Origin: Terriglobia bacterium
GTDB taxonomy: Bacteria; Acidobacteriota; Terriglobia; UBA7540
Assembly: GCA_022866195.1 (NCBI GenBank)
Contig: JALHUF010000199.1
Location: 1-5,553 of the forward strand
Reading direction: 5' to 3'
DNA length: 5,553 bases
Part shown: in pieces, positions 1 through 5,500 of the stretch
How positions within the stretch are numbered: position 1 is the first letter of the stretch
How the letters are laid out: each line of letters begins with the position of its first letter
Notes under the pieces: model-generated
What the model was told of the DNA's origin: nothing
Seen by the model: the letters and a program-made list of their open reading frames with translations, nothing else
Databases searched by the model: none
Position numbers and translations under genes: made by a program

Positions 1-133
1 AGTTCAATCCAGCCGTGTCGTGCGCTTCAACGAACTTGGCCGAGCCTGGAATCTTTGCGGCAGGATTAGGCAGCGCGCTGAAGGCGATCGCCAGGAGAGC
101 TGGCAGGATAAGGTTGGGCCAGGCAGATCTCAT
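1..133 (-). CDS. Secreted protein, N-terminal fragment (runs off left edge)
   Basis: An open leftward frame starts at ATG 133-131 and stays open for 44 codons to the window edge. The translation begins MRSAWPNLIL, followed by PALLAIAFSALPNPAA: a basic n-region, a hydrophobic core at residues 8-21 and a plausible signal peptidase site after the AA at 25-26, so the product is probably exported. The mature start contains KFVEAHDTAGLN (residues 33-44). This loosely resembles the FxDVTxxAGL entry of CRTAC1/ASPIC-UnbV FG-GAP proteins, which in Acidobacteriota often sit beside TPR proteins. That family guess is inference from about ten residues. The ATG is preferred because it places the signal peptide correctly; the Shine-Dalgarno is weak (GGG). 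The frame is also open upstream to a TTG near 169, which would precede the signal peptide. The gene is divergent from the TPR gene and may share its control region. Confidence 0.62.
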   Translation of the reverse strand, partial: MRSAWPNLILPALLAIAFSALPNPAAKIPGSAKFVEAHDTAGLN

Positions 134-172
134 GGACCCAGCGGCGTGCTCACGTGCCGGAATCAACGGTCT

Positions 173-200
173 AATGTAACATACCCACTCGGCAGGACAA
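173..200 (-). promoter_or_regulatory. Candidate promoter for the leftward secreted-protein gene
   Basis: On the minus strand TTGTCC (200-195, 4 of 6 matches to TTGACA) is followed after 16 bases by TACATT (178-173, 4 of 6 to TATAAT). Transcription would start near 165, giving a leader of about 32 bases before ATG 133. A CACGTG palindrome at 151-156 falls inside that leader. The match is only moderate and rests on sigma70 consensus, which may not hold in this phylum. Confidence 0.25.
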
Positions 201-207
201 ACATCTG

Positions 208-238
208 CCCGGAATGGCAGTCCTTCCGGGGCTTTTCT
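208..238 (+). terminator. Terminator-like hairpin ahead of the TPR gene
   Basis: CCCGGAA (208-214) pairs perfectly with TTCCGGG (224-230) around a 9-base loop, and is followed by GCTTTTCT (231-238). The shape is that of a rightward intrinsic terminator with a short U tract. On the other strand no T run follows the stem, so it points right. No rightward gene ends upstream in this window, so it either stops stray transcription entering the TPR gene or acts as an attenuator in a TPR leader. GGCAG copies at 191-195 and 216-220 can each pair with CTGCC at 205-209; the second pairing would block the terminator stem. Confidence 0.42.
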
Positions 239-278
239 GATAAGGCGCGACTCTCATGTGCTATCCTGGGCCGAGCGA

Positions 279-1403
279 ATGAGGCGGCAGATCAACAGGG
301 CAGTGTTCTCCCGCACGTCAAGCACGGGAACAGTACCTAGCCTCCTTTTCTTGGTGTTTACAGTCAGTCTGACTCATAGCGGAGCGATACTGCCCCCGCC
401 GAGCGATGGAAGGACCAGGGTCTCGAGTCAGGCGGAGTTCGGCACGCCTGAGGGCCGGCCTGGAAAGAAGGCAGAAAGGCAGACCTCGCACCTTGCCCTC
501 AGCTCCTTACCAACTGACGTCGGTGCCCCGGTCGATGAAAGAGAGCTTAAGGAAATCGACCGGCTCATCGATGCTGGCAAACTCCAGGAAGCGCGTGAGA
601 AGTTGGCAGACCAGGTTCGTACGCTCGGTGATAGCCACCGCACCTTCTTCCTCGAGGCAAAAATCCTCTTTCGCGAACAGAAATACCGGGAGTCGCTCAA
701 GATCCTCGAGCGCTGCCTGACGTTGAACCAACAGGATGCCGACGTTTTCAAGCTAGTGGCCTCCAATGCGATCCTTATTAATAGAGTGGACATCGCCGAA
801 ACCGCCTTGAAAAAGGCCATCCAAGTTGCACCGGACGACTACCTCGCGCACTTTCACCTGGGGGCTCTTTACTACACCGACAGCCGCTTTCCACTGGCTG
901 AACCCGTGCTGCGCAAAGCGGTGAAGCTCAACCCGGAATTTGTCCCCGCGCGCCTCTTCCTAGGTTTAGCTCTCGAGGAACTTGAGGGTGAGGGAGAGGC
1001 TATCCAATGCTATCGGCAAGCCATCGAACTCACCGAGCGTTTCAAAGTGAAAGGAGAGCAGCCGTACCTCTATCTGGGAAGGCTCCTTTACCGGCAGAAC
1101 CACTTTCCCGAAAGCTTGCCGTACCTGGAGAAGGCGGTGGAGGCGAATCCTCAATCGTGCGAGGGCCTGTGCCTGATGGCGAGGGTGTTCACCACGCAGG
1201 GTCGCGAGAAGGAAGCCATGGAAGCATTGGCCAAATGTGTGAAGGCGGACCCCCGCTATCCGGAGGCTCACTATCTTCTCAGTCGTGCCTACGTCAGACA
1301 GGGGCGTCACGACGAGGCGCAAAAGGAAATGCGACTCTTCCAGGAGCTCAAGCTGCTCGAGAAGAAGGAATTCGACCCGCGCCGGGGCCAAAGACGCAAT
1401 TGA
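279..1403 (+). CDS. Exported tetratricopeptide repeat (TPR) protein
   Basis: The product is 374 residues from ATG 279. MRRQINR gives a basic n-region. A hydrophobic stretch follows (PSLLFLVFTVSL, residues 20-31), then SGA|ILPPP, a plausible signal peptidase I site after residue 36. A low-complexity linker (about 37-85) leads into seven or eight TPR-like helical pairs at about 90-115, 121-153, 154-187, 188-221, 222-255, 261-293, 294-327 and 328-361. Typical TPR residues are visible, for example AHFHLGALYYTDSRFPLAE, YLYLGRLLYRQNHFPESL and AHYLLSRAYVRQGRHDEAQ. The tail is basic. TPR arrays are protein-binding scaffolds, so the likely role is an exported or periplasmic adaptor; no enzymatic domain is seen and the partner is unknown. 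A GTG at 258 in the same frame would add seven residues. ATG 279 is preferred for the signal peptide, but neither start has a good Shine-Dalgarno. TGCTATCCT at 259-267 resembles an extended -10, which would make GTG 258 untranscribed. Confidence 0.85.
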   Translation: MRRQINRAVFSRTSSTGTVPSLLFLVFTVSLTHSGAILPPPSDGRTRVSSQAEFGTPEGRPGKKAERQTSHLALSSLPTDVGAPVDERELKEIDRLIDAGKLQEAREKLADQVRTLGDSHRTFFLEAKILFREQKYRESLKILERCLTLNQQDADVFKLVASNAILINRVDIAETALKKAIQVAPDDYLAHFHLGALYYTDSRFPLAEPVLRKAVKLNPEFVPARLFLGLALEELEGEGEAIQCYRQAIELTERFKVKGEQPYLYLGRLLYRQNHFPESLPYLEKAVEANPQSCEGLCLMARVFTTQGREKEAMEALAKCVKADPRYPEAHYLLSRAYVRQGRHDEAQKEMRLFQELKLLEKKEFDPRRGQRRN

Positions 1404-1468
1404 ATGCCTCCGATGCAGCCTGCCGTGGTTCAGCCCAAACGAGATACCTGCGTGAGACAAAGTAAAGT

Positions 1469-1534
1469 CGGGTTTGAGGTGCCGTCCTCCGCTATCTGGC
1501 CTTAGAGGATTCTTCCGGAGTACAAACCCGTTTT
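1469..1534 (+). terminator. Inverted repeat with T tract after the TPR gene, possible terminator
   Basis: CGGGTTTG (1469-1476) is perfectly complementary to CAAACCCG (1523-1530), and the 3' arm runs directly into TTTT (1531-1534). Inside the 46-base loop, CTCCG (1487-1491) pairs with CGGAG (1516-1520), extending the structure. This could end the TPR transcript. The large loop makes it weaker than a classical terminator. The 3' arm can also pair with GGTTTG at 1537-1542, which would prevent the terminator form. Confidence 0.35.
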
Positions 1535-1539
1535 CCGGT

Positions 1540-1568
1540 TTGACTTATTAACATTTGTTCGTTCTAGT
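1540..1568 (+). promoter_or_regulatory. Candidate promoter of the sugar kinase operon
   Basis: TTGACT (1540-1545, 5 of 6 matches to the -35 consensus) is followed by a 17-base AT-rich spacer and TCTAGT (1563-1568, 4 of 6 to the -10). This is the best sigma70-like pair in the gap between the TPR gene and the sugar kinase. It predicts a start near 1575 and a leader of about 64 bases before ATG 1639. The surrounding bases are more AT-rich than the coding DNA, which fits a promoter. Confidence 0.42.
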
Positions 1569-1638
1569 AGAAACGCTTGTTGGGAACCCAGGCGCGCGTC
1601 GGGTTGACCGATTCCTGAATTGCGGGGTCAGTTGAGAT

Positions 1639-3084
1639 ATGCAGCCTCATACCGCGGCTGTGGTCATCGGGGTCGATGTTGGCACCAGCGGGGTCCGGAC
1701 ATTGGTAGCGACTGCAGGCGGCAATGTCCTGGCTGAGGCCCAAGCAGCTCTCGCGGATGGTTGTGCCGAGGGATCAGTCCACGAGCAAGACCCGCACGAT
1801 TGGTGGCGTGCGGTCTGTCACACGATCAAGCGTGCGCTCCATAAGTTGAGCGCAGAAGAGCCTGGAGCTCTTGCGGGGGGCATTGCTGTAACCTCGACCT
1901 CGGGATCGCTGGTTCTGGCTGATTCGCAAGGGCGGCCCGTGCGCCCGGCGATCCTATACGACGACTCCCGTGGAGGATCGATCGCCGAAGACCTCAACCG
2001 AGGGCTTCCCTCCGCAGACGTTCGATTCAATTCCTCCTACTCGCTTGTTAAGGCCGCCTGGGTGCGGCAGCAGGAACCTGCCATCTGGGGGCGAGCCTGT
2101 TGTTTGCTGCATCCCGCGGATTGGCTGACCGGAAAACTCACCGGTCAGTTCGAAACGACCGACTATTCAAGCGCGCTCAAGCTTGGCTACGACGTGGAGG
2201 CCGGGGGCTGGAGTAGAGCGGTCTCATGGTTAGAGTTCTCGCCGCAACTCCTTCCCAGAGTCGTTCGCCCAGGCACGCGCGTGGGCGGCGTATCAAACCA
2301 AGCCAGTGAGGAGACGGGATTGTCTCCGGGAACACCGGTGCTAGCGGGGGCGACCGACGGAGTGGCGAGCCTGCTGGCCTCAGGAGCCAGCGAAGCGGGT
2401 CACGCGAATACGACCCTCGGTACCACGATTGTCTGGAAGGTCCTGTCTCGTAGCAAGCCCCGGTTAGCTCCCGGCATGTATTGCCACCGACATCCGGGAG
2501 ACCTGTGGGCGCCGGGAGCCGCCAGCAATACCGGCCCTGGCAGCCTCCGCTGCGATCAGGCCGGAATGAAAGCGCGAGAAATGGACCAGCATGCCGCCGG
2601 TCATTTTCCCTCTTCCCGCCTCTGCTACCTTCTCCGGTCGAGAGGAGAACGGTTCCCGTTCCTTAATCCCGGAGCCGAGACATTCGTCGAGGGGAATCCA
2701 TCAAGTCCTGGGGACTGGTACGCGGCGCAGTTACAGTCGCTCGCTTTCGTCGAGCGCTGGGGATTCGAACGACTGGAGGAATGCGGGGTCCCGCTGGGTG
2801 AGATCGTCTTTTCGACGGGCAGCGCGGCAGCCAGTCCCGTATTGGCACAGCTCCGTGCCGATGTTCTGAAGCGCGTCGTATTGCGGTGTCGTTACCCAAC
2901 CTCGGCATTTGGAGCCGCAATCCTGGCGGCGGCCGAACCCCTGTACGGCGGGAACCTGATGGCTGCCCTTCGAGGGATGACTTGCGTGTGCGAACGCTAT
3001 CAGCCTGACCGCACGGCTGCGGAGCAGTTCGAGCCGATCTACCACGCCTTTCGCGCCGCGTGTGCCAGGCGAGGATGCTCATGA
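1639..3084 (+). CDS. FGGY-family carbohydrate kinase, D-ribulokinase-like
   Basis: The product is 481 residues and probably phosphorylates a ketose such as D-ribulose or D-xylulose with ATP in the cytoplasm. The N-terminal FGGY lobe opens with GVDVGTSGVRTLV (residues 11-23), where D13 and T16 match the conserved Asp/Thr of the phosphate-binding loop. VTSTSGSLVLADSQGRPVRP, LYDDSR (107-111) and HPADWLTGKLTG (158-169) follow. The C-terminal lobe begins near PGTPVLAGATDGVASLLASG, with D240 as the expected catalytic base, then TTLGTTIVWK, APGAASNTGPGS (291-302) and GERFPFLNPGAE (336-347). Layout and motifs fit the compact ribulokinase/XK-1 group typified by the Synechococcus enzyme SePSK better than classical XylB. 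The adenosine-binding motif near 392-400 reads STGSAAASP instead of the usual GGGAKSP. Substrate is not certain from sequence. Upstream of ATG 1639 only a weak GAG Shine-Dalgarno is present, but the start matches the family N-terminus. The stop overlaps the next gene by ATGA. Confidence 0.88.
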   Translation: MQPHTAAVVIGVDVGTSGVRTLVATAGGNVLAEAQAALADGCAEGSVHEQDPHDWWRAVCHTIKRALHKLSAEEPGALAGGIAVTSTSGSLVLADSQGRPVRPAILYDDSRGGSIAEDLNRGLPSADVRFNSSYSLVKAAWVRQQEPAIWGRACCLLHPADWLTGKLTGQFETTDYSSALKLGYDVEAGGWSRAVSWLEFSPQLLPRVVRPGTRVGGVSNQASEETGLSPGTPVLAGATDGVASLLASGASEAGHANTTLGTTIVWKVLSRSKPRLAPGMYCHRHPGDLWAPGAASNTGPGSLRCDQAGMKAREMDQHAAGHFPSSRLCYLLRSRGERFPFLNPGAETFVEGNPSSPGDWYAAQLQSLAFVERWGFERLEECGVPLGEIVFSTGSAAASPVLAQLRADVLKRVVLRCRYPTSAFGAAILAAAEPLYGGNLMAALRGMTCVCERYQPDRTAAEQFEPIYHAFRAACARRGCS

Positions 3085-4457
3085 GCAGTCCCTGGAAAGC
3101 GTGTGATATCCGCGGGGTCTACCCTCAGGATGTTTCCCCCGAGCTTCTCGGGCGGGTGGGGGCAAGTGTGGGCTCAACGTTGCCCGCAGGCGCACGCATC
3201 TTGGTCGCCGGTGACTTCCGAACCAGCACGCCTGCGCTCAAGGCCGCGCTGGCTGAGGGCTTGATGGGCTCGGGCGCATTCGTTCTGGATGCTGGCCAGA
3301 TCCCAACGCCCGTTGCCTATCTTGCCCATCGGCACTGGAGGACTGCCGCAGTCCTGATCGTGACCGCATCCCACAACCCGCCCGACTACAACGGGCTGAA
3401 GCTGATGCTAGGGGATCTCCCTCCAACTCCTGACGATTTCGATCGACTGCGGCGCCGGGTTGAACAAGGAGCCTTCCGCCAGCAGCAGGGTGCGACTGAG
3501 ACTATAGACCCCGTTCCAGCCTACCAAGCCTGGATTCTGGAGCGGTGGGAACAACTCCGCCACGTGCCCGGGATGGTCGTGATTCTGGATGCAGGGAATG
3601 GAGCATGGGCGGAGCTGGCGCCCCAGTTTTTCGCGGAGCTCGGATTCAATGTGCATCGGCTCTTTTGCAGGATTGATGGAACCTTTCCGCATCGCTCGCC
3701 CGACTGCGCGCGGCCAGGCAGTCTGGCAGCGCTGAGGAAAGAGGTAGTGAGGACCGGGGCGCACCTGGGAATCGCCTGGGATGGAGATGGAGATCGGGTG
3801 GCGTTTGTCGATGGTTCCGGTTCGATCGTCTCCACGGATGAAGTGTCGGCGCTGCTGGTTCGTTGGTTGGTTCCCAAGGCGCCCCAAGCGAAAGTCGTTT
3901 ACGATATCAAGCTCTCGGACACGGTGCGCCAGGCAATACTCGGCTGTGGAGGACAGCCGATCATGGAACGGAGTGGGCACGCGTTCATCAAGCGCACGAT
4001 GATCGAACGGGATTGCCTGTTTGGCTGCGAGGCCAGCGGCCACTACTTCTACCGAGAATTACACGGCGGCGATGATGGCTTGTTCGCCGCCCTGATGATG
4101 ACGGAGCTCGTGAGCCAGTGCGGTGCACCCCTGGCGGAATTGCGCCGGACTCTCGTTCCTTTCTATGCCACACCTGACCTTCGCATCCCTTCCCATCTGC
4201 TGGGTTATACGGAGATCGTGAGGCGTCTTCGCTCTATTCTTGCCAGCGCGAAGGAGGTCGCCATTGATGGGATACGGTTGGAGACTCCCGAAGGCCATAT
4301 TCTGGCGCGGGAATCTGTTACAGAGCCGGTGGTTACGATGCGGCTGGAGGGCCACTCTGAAGACTCGCTGCGCCATCTCATTGACGCGTGTTTGAAGGCT
4401 TTCCCCGAGGCTGCCAGGGAGATCTCCCGGCAAATTGATCAGATGAAGGAGGTGTGA
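3081..4457 (+). CDS. manB: Phosphomannomutase/phosphoglucomutase (alpha-D-phosphohexomutase)
   Basis: The product is 458 residues, the usual length for bacterial PMM/PGM, which moves phosphate between C6 and C1 of mannose or glucose through a phosphoserine. The sequence shows WKACDIRGVYP at the N-terminus (family FKAYDIRG), TASHNP at 95-100 with S97 as the phosphorylated serine, the Mg-binding loop DGDGDR at 234-239, the sugar-recognition loop GCEASGHYFYRE at 315-326 with E317 and S319, and the C-terminal phosphate-binding loop RESVTEP at 410-416. All catalytic elements are present, so it should be active. A longer frame begins at GTG 3060, but ATG 3081 is chosen: it overlaps the kinase stop as ATGA, has GAGG at 3071-3074 six bases upstream, and starts the family-like N-terminus. 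Coupling to a sugar kinase suggests it may also act on a pentose or deoxysugar phosphate; that is inference. The symbol is by family, not by proven specificity. Confidence 0.92.
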   Translation: MSSPWKACDIRGVYPQDVSPELLGRVGASVGSTLPAGARILVAGDFRTSTPALKAALAEGLMGSGAFVLDAGQIPTPVAYLAHRHWRTAAVLIVTASHNPPDYNGLKLMLGDLPPTPDDFDRLRRRVEQGAFRQQQGATETIDPVPAYQAWILERWEQLRHVPGMVVILDAGNGAWAELAPQFFAELGFNVHRLFCRIDGTFPHRSPDCARPGSLAALRKEVVRTGAHLGIAWDGDGDRVAFVDGSGSIVSTDEVSALLVRWLVPKAPQAKVVYDIKLSDTVRQAILGCGGQPIMERSGHAFIKRTMIERDCLFGCEASGHYFYRELHGGDDGLFAALMMTELVSQCGAPLAELRRTLVPFYATPDLRIPSHLLGYTEIVRRLRSILASAKEVAIDGIRLETPEGHILARESVTEPVVTMRLEGHSEDSLRHLIDACLKAFPEAAREISRQIDQMKEV

Positions 4458-4750
4458 CGGTCAGCGACCTGAGATTGGAACCCGCTGCATACGCTCGCCG
4501 AATCCCAGGAGAAAAAGTGGTGACCGCCGCCAGTGGCAACATCAGCGCCCGACACAAGAATGGAGCATTCGCACTGGGATACAGCCCGCGCCAAGCCGCC
4601 CCCAGGTGGCGAGGGGGGTTCCTTCCCAACAGGCAGTCAGGCGTTCCCGCCCAGCCTCCAGGCCTACCAGCCTTCCTCTTTGGGCTTCAAGTGGATAGGC
4701 ACAACCCGAGCACCTGGACGCCCGGCCTTCGAGCTCTAATTGTTGGATGA
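4454..4750 (+). pseudogene. Class II aldolase/adducin family gene, 5' remnant
   Basis: The frame from GTG 4454 begins TVSDLRLEPAAYARRIPGE and continues KVVTAASGNISARHKNG. This matches the N-terminus of class II aldolases (L-fuculose-phosphate aldolase and AraD-type epimerases), where a helix ending in ARRI leads to SGNISxR, a strand of the phosphate-binding region. Homology stops near residue 37 (about 4564). The remaining frame to TGA 4750 is low-complexity, Pro/Gly/Arg-rich and unlike any aldolase. The catalytic glutamate and the three zinc-binding histidines, which lie further on in this family, are absent, so the product cannot be active. AAGGAGG at 4446-4452 lies only one base before the GTG. 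It is ideally placed (7 bases) for codon 4460, which reads GTC before AGC GAC CTG, so the original start may have been lost. The frame overlaps the phosphomutase stop by GTGA, as expected of an operon partner. Confidence 0.6.
4565..4686. other. Low-complexity filler between two broken genes
   Basis: This stretch joins the aldolase remnant to the kinase remnant and matches neither family in any frame I read. It is rich in C runs on this strand, with a CCCCC/GGGGG hairpin at 4599-4603 and 4613-4617, and a degenerate CCAGCCT-like repeat at about 4649-4680. It could be a dispersed repeat or a rearrangement joint. Frames on both strands stay open only because stops are rare in such composition. 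A dispersed repeat family is a guess that cannot be tested here. Confidence 0.35.
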
Positions 4751-4922
4751 TAGAGAGAAGCGCTGTCGGAAGTTGACCGGTGCCGTCGAAGCACCCCTTC
4801 AGGCAGGAACTTGAGGGCCACAGAGAACCGAGTCTGACTTCCTCGGCCTTGTACACCACACCCATGTCGCCGTCACTCAGCTTTTCGAGAATGCGATAGT
4901 GGCCGACGGTACGGCCGACCAT
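4687..4922 (-). pseudogene. PknB-type Ser/Thr protein kinase, frameshifted 5' remnant
   Basis: ATG 4922-4920 has AAAGAAGG at 4939-4932, nine bases upstream. It opens MVGRTVGHYRILEKL and continues SDGDMGVVYKAEEVRLGSL, the standard start of acidobacterial eukaryote-like Ser/Thr kinases (consensus HYRIxEKLGxGGMGVVYKAED). The frame then turns into unrelated sequence. The expected VALKFLPEG, containing the ATP-binding lysine, is present in another frame from 4821, so one base was lost: CTGGTGGCC has become CTGTGGCC near 4823-4818. The shifted frame reads VALKFLPEGVLRRHRS, weakly resembles the LNHPNI region (SLYHPTI), and stops at TGA 4689-4687. The glycine loop is also altered (LSDGDMG for LGxGGMG). 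The HRD and DFG catalytic segments are missing. It cannot be a working kinase. Its 5' end, including the ribosome site, is intact, which suggests loss from the 3' side. Confidence 0.72.
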
Positions 4923-4953
4923 GGAAGGAAACCTTCTTTGACGCCAATCTCAG

Positions 4954-4981
4954 GCCGCGTTTGCAGCTAAGTCAACGCGGC
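4954..4981. repeat. 8-bp inverted repeat upstream of the kinase remnant
   Basis: GCCGCGTT (4954-4961) is perfectly complementary to AACGCGGC (4974-4981) with a 12-base spacer. It lies 31 bases upstream of the minus-strand kinase ATG, where an operator or leader hairpin would sit. No T run follows on either strand, so it is not a typical intrinsic terminator. Confidence 0.4.
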
Positions 4982-5018
4982 AGGTCTACCAGGAGGGGTT
5001 CAAGAAGGGGAGGGGGTT

Positions 5019-5037
5019 CGCAGAAGCACCGTCTGCG
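5019..5037. repeat. Short hairpin, 6-bp stem
   Basis: CGCAGA (5019-5024) pairs with TCTGCG (5032-5037) around a 7-base loop. On the plus strand it is followed by GCAAAA rather than T residues. It belongs to a cluster of similar hairpins between 4954 and 5136. Confidence 0.3.
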
Positions 5038-5062
5038 GCAAAACCTCTCCGTGCTGGTTCGA

Positions 5063-5079
5063 CCGGGAAGCGGTCCCGG
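5063..5079. repeat. Short hairpin, 6-bp stem
   Basis: CCGGGA (5063-5068) pairs with TCCCGG (5074-5079) around the 5-base loop AGCGG. An alternative GACCG/CGGTC stem at 5061-5065 and 5071-5075 overlaps it. It is compact and GC-rich with no T tract. Confidence 0.3.
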
Positions 5080-5108
5080 CAGCAGACCGAGATTTCCCTA
5101 AGGGTTCC

Positions 5109-5136
5109 TGTGCGCATCGCGGGTGCTGGGCGCACA
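5109..5136. repeat. 7-bp inverted repeat
   Basis: TGTGCGC (5109-5115) pairs with GCGCACA (5130-5136) around a 14-base loop. With a two-base bulge the stem can extend to a further C and G on the outside. No T run follows on the plus strand. Confidence 0.32.
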
Positions 5137-5483
5137 CAGAATGGATTGGGAATGAAAAGTCTTAGTGCTGTATCGGAAGCGATGTGACGAAGAACGAGGG
5201 AAGTGGTCTGAGGGTGATCGCCGGCGCTTTCGATATAGCGACTTGAAGGAAGCCGCGCGCGTTTGCGGCGGACGCTATGGGATTTGAATCGGCTTTGGCT
5301 TGGAAGTTGTTGTAAAGAAGGGTACTTGCAGAACGACTGTCTGATCGTAATTCATCGCTTTTTTAGGACCGCCACCGCTCACGACTGCTCCATCCTAGCG
5401 CGGGTTGGGTTATCTTTCAAGACCCTAAGGCAGCAGTCTCTGGTGCCCCTTCGTCTCGGCACGCGAAGCGTCCGCCGCTCGAG

Positions 5484-5500
5484 CGACTTAGTTCAAGTCG
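5484..5500. repeat. Short hairpin near the right edge
   Basis: CGACTT (5484-5489) pairs with AAGTCG (5495-5500) around a 5-base loop (AGTTC). No T run follows on the plus strand and no adjacent gene is recognised, so its role is unknown. Confidence 0.25.

Noticed and set aside
20..340. Open rightward frame of 106 codons across the left intergenic region
   Set aside because: It runs antisense to the signal-peptide gene and through the hairpin, has no ribosome site and no protein-like features.
1404..1505. 33-codon frame starting directly after the TPR stop (TGAATG)
   Set aside because: It has no Shine-Dalgarno and no recognisable motif, and it ends inside the inverted repeat. It looks like chance.
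1413..1647. Nine-base direct repeat ATGCAGCCT at 1413-1421 and at the sugar kinase start 1639-1647
   Set aside because: It was considered as a relic of a duplicated gene start, but similarity ends at once beyond the nine bases.
4542..4686. Continuation of the minus-strand kinase frame down to 4542
   Set aside because: After the frameshift the sequence is low-complexity and shows no kinase motif. It stays open by composition.
5054..5080. GGTTCGACC, resembling a tRNA T-loop
   Set aside because: The flanking bases do not form a 5-bp T stem, and no anticodon arm or acceptor stem fits around it.
5275..5355. 26-residue minus-strand frame starting MNYDQTVVLQ
   Set aside because: It is too short, lacks a ribosome site and has no neighbour or motif to support it.
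5239..5500. Nine-base inverted repeat CGACTTGAA (5239-5247) and TTCAAGTCG (5492-5500)
   Set aside because: The arms are about 245 bases apart, with no transposase, no target duplication and no extension. Probably chance.
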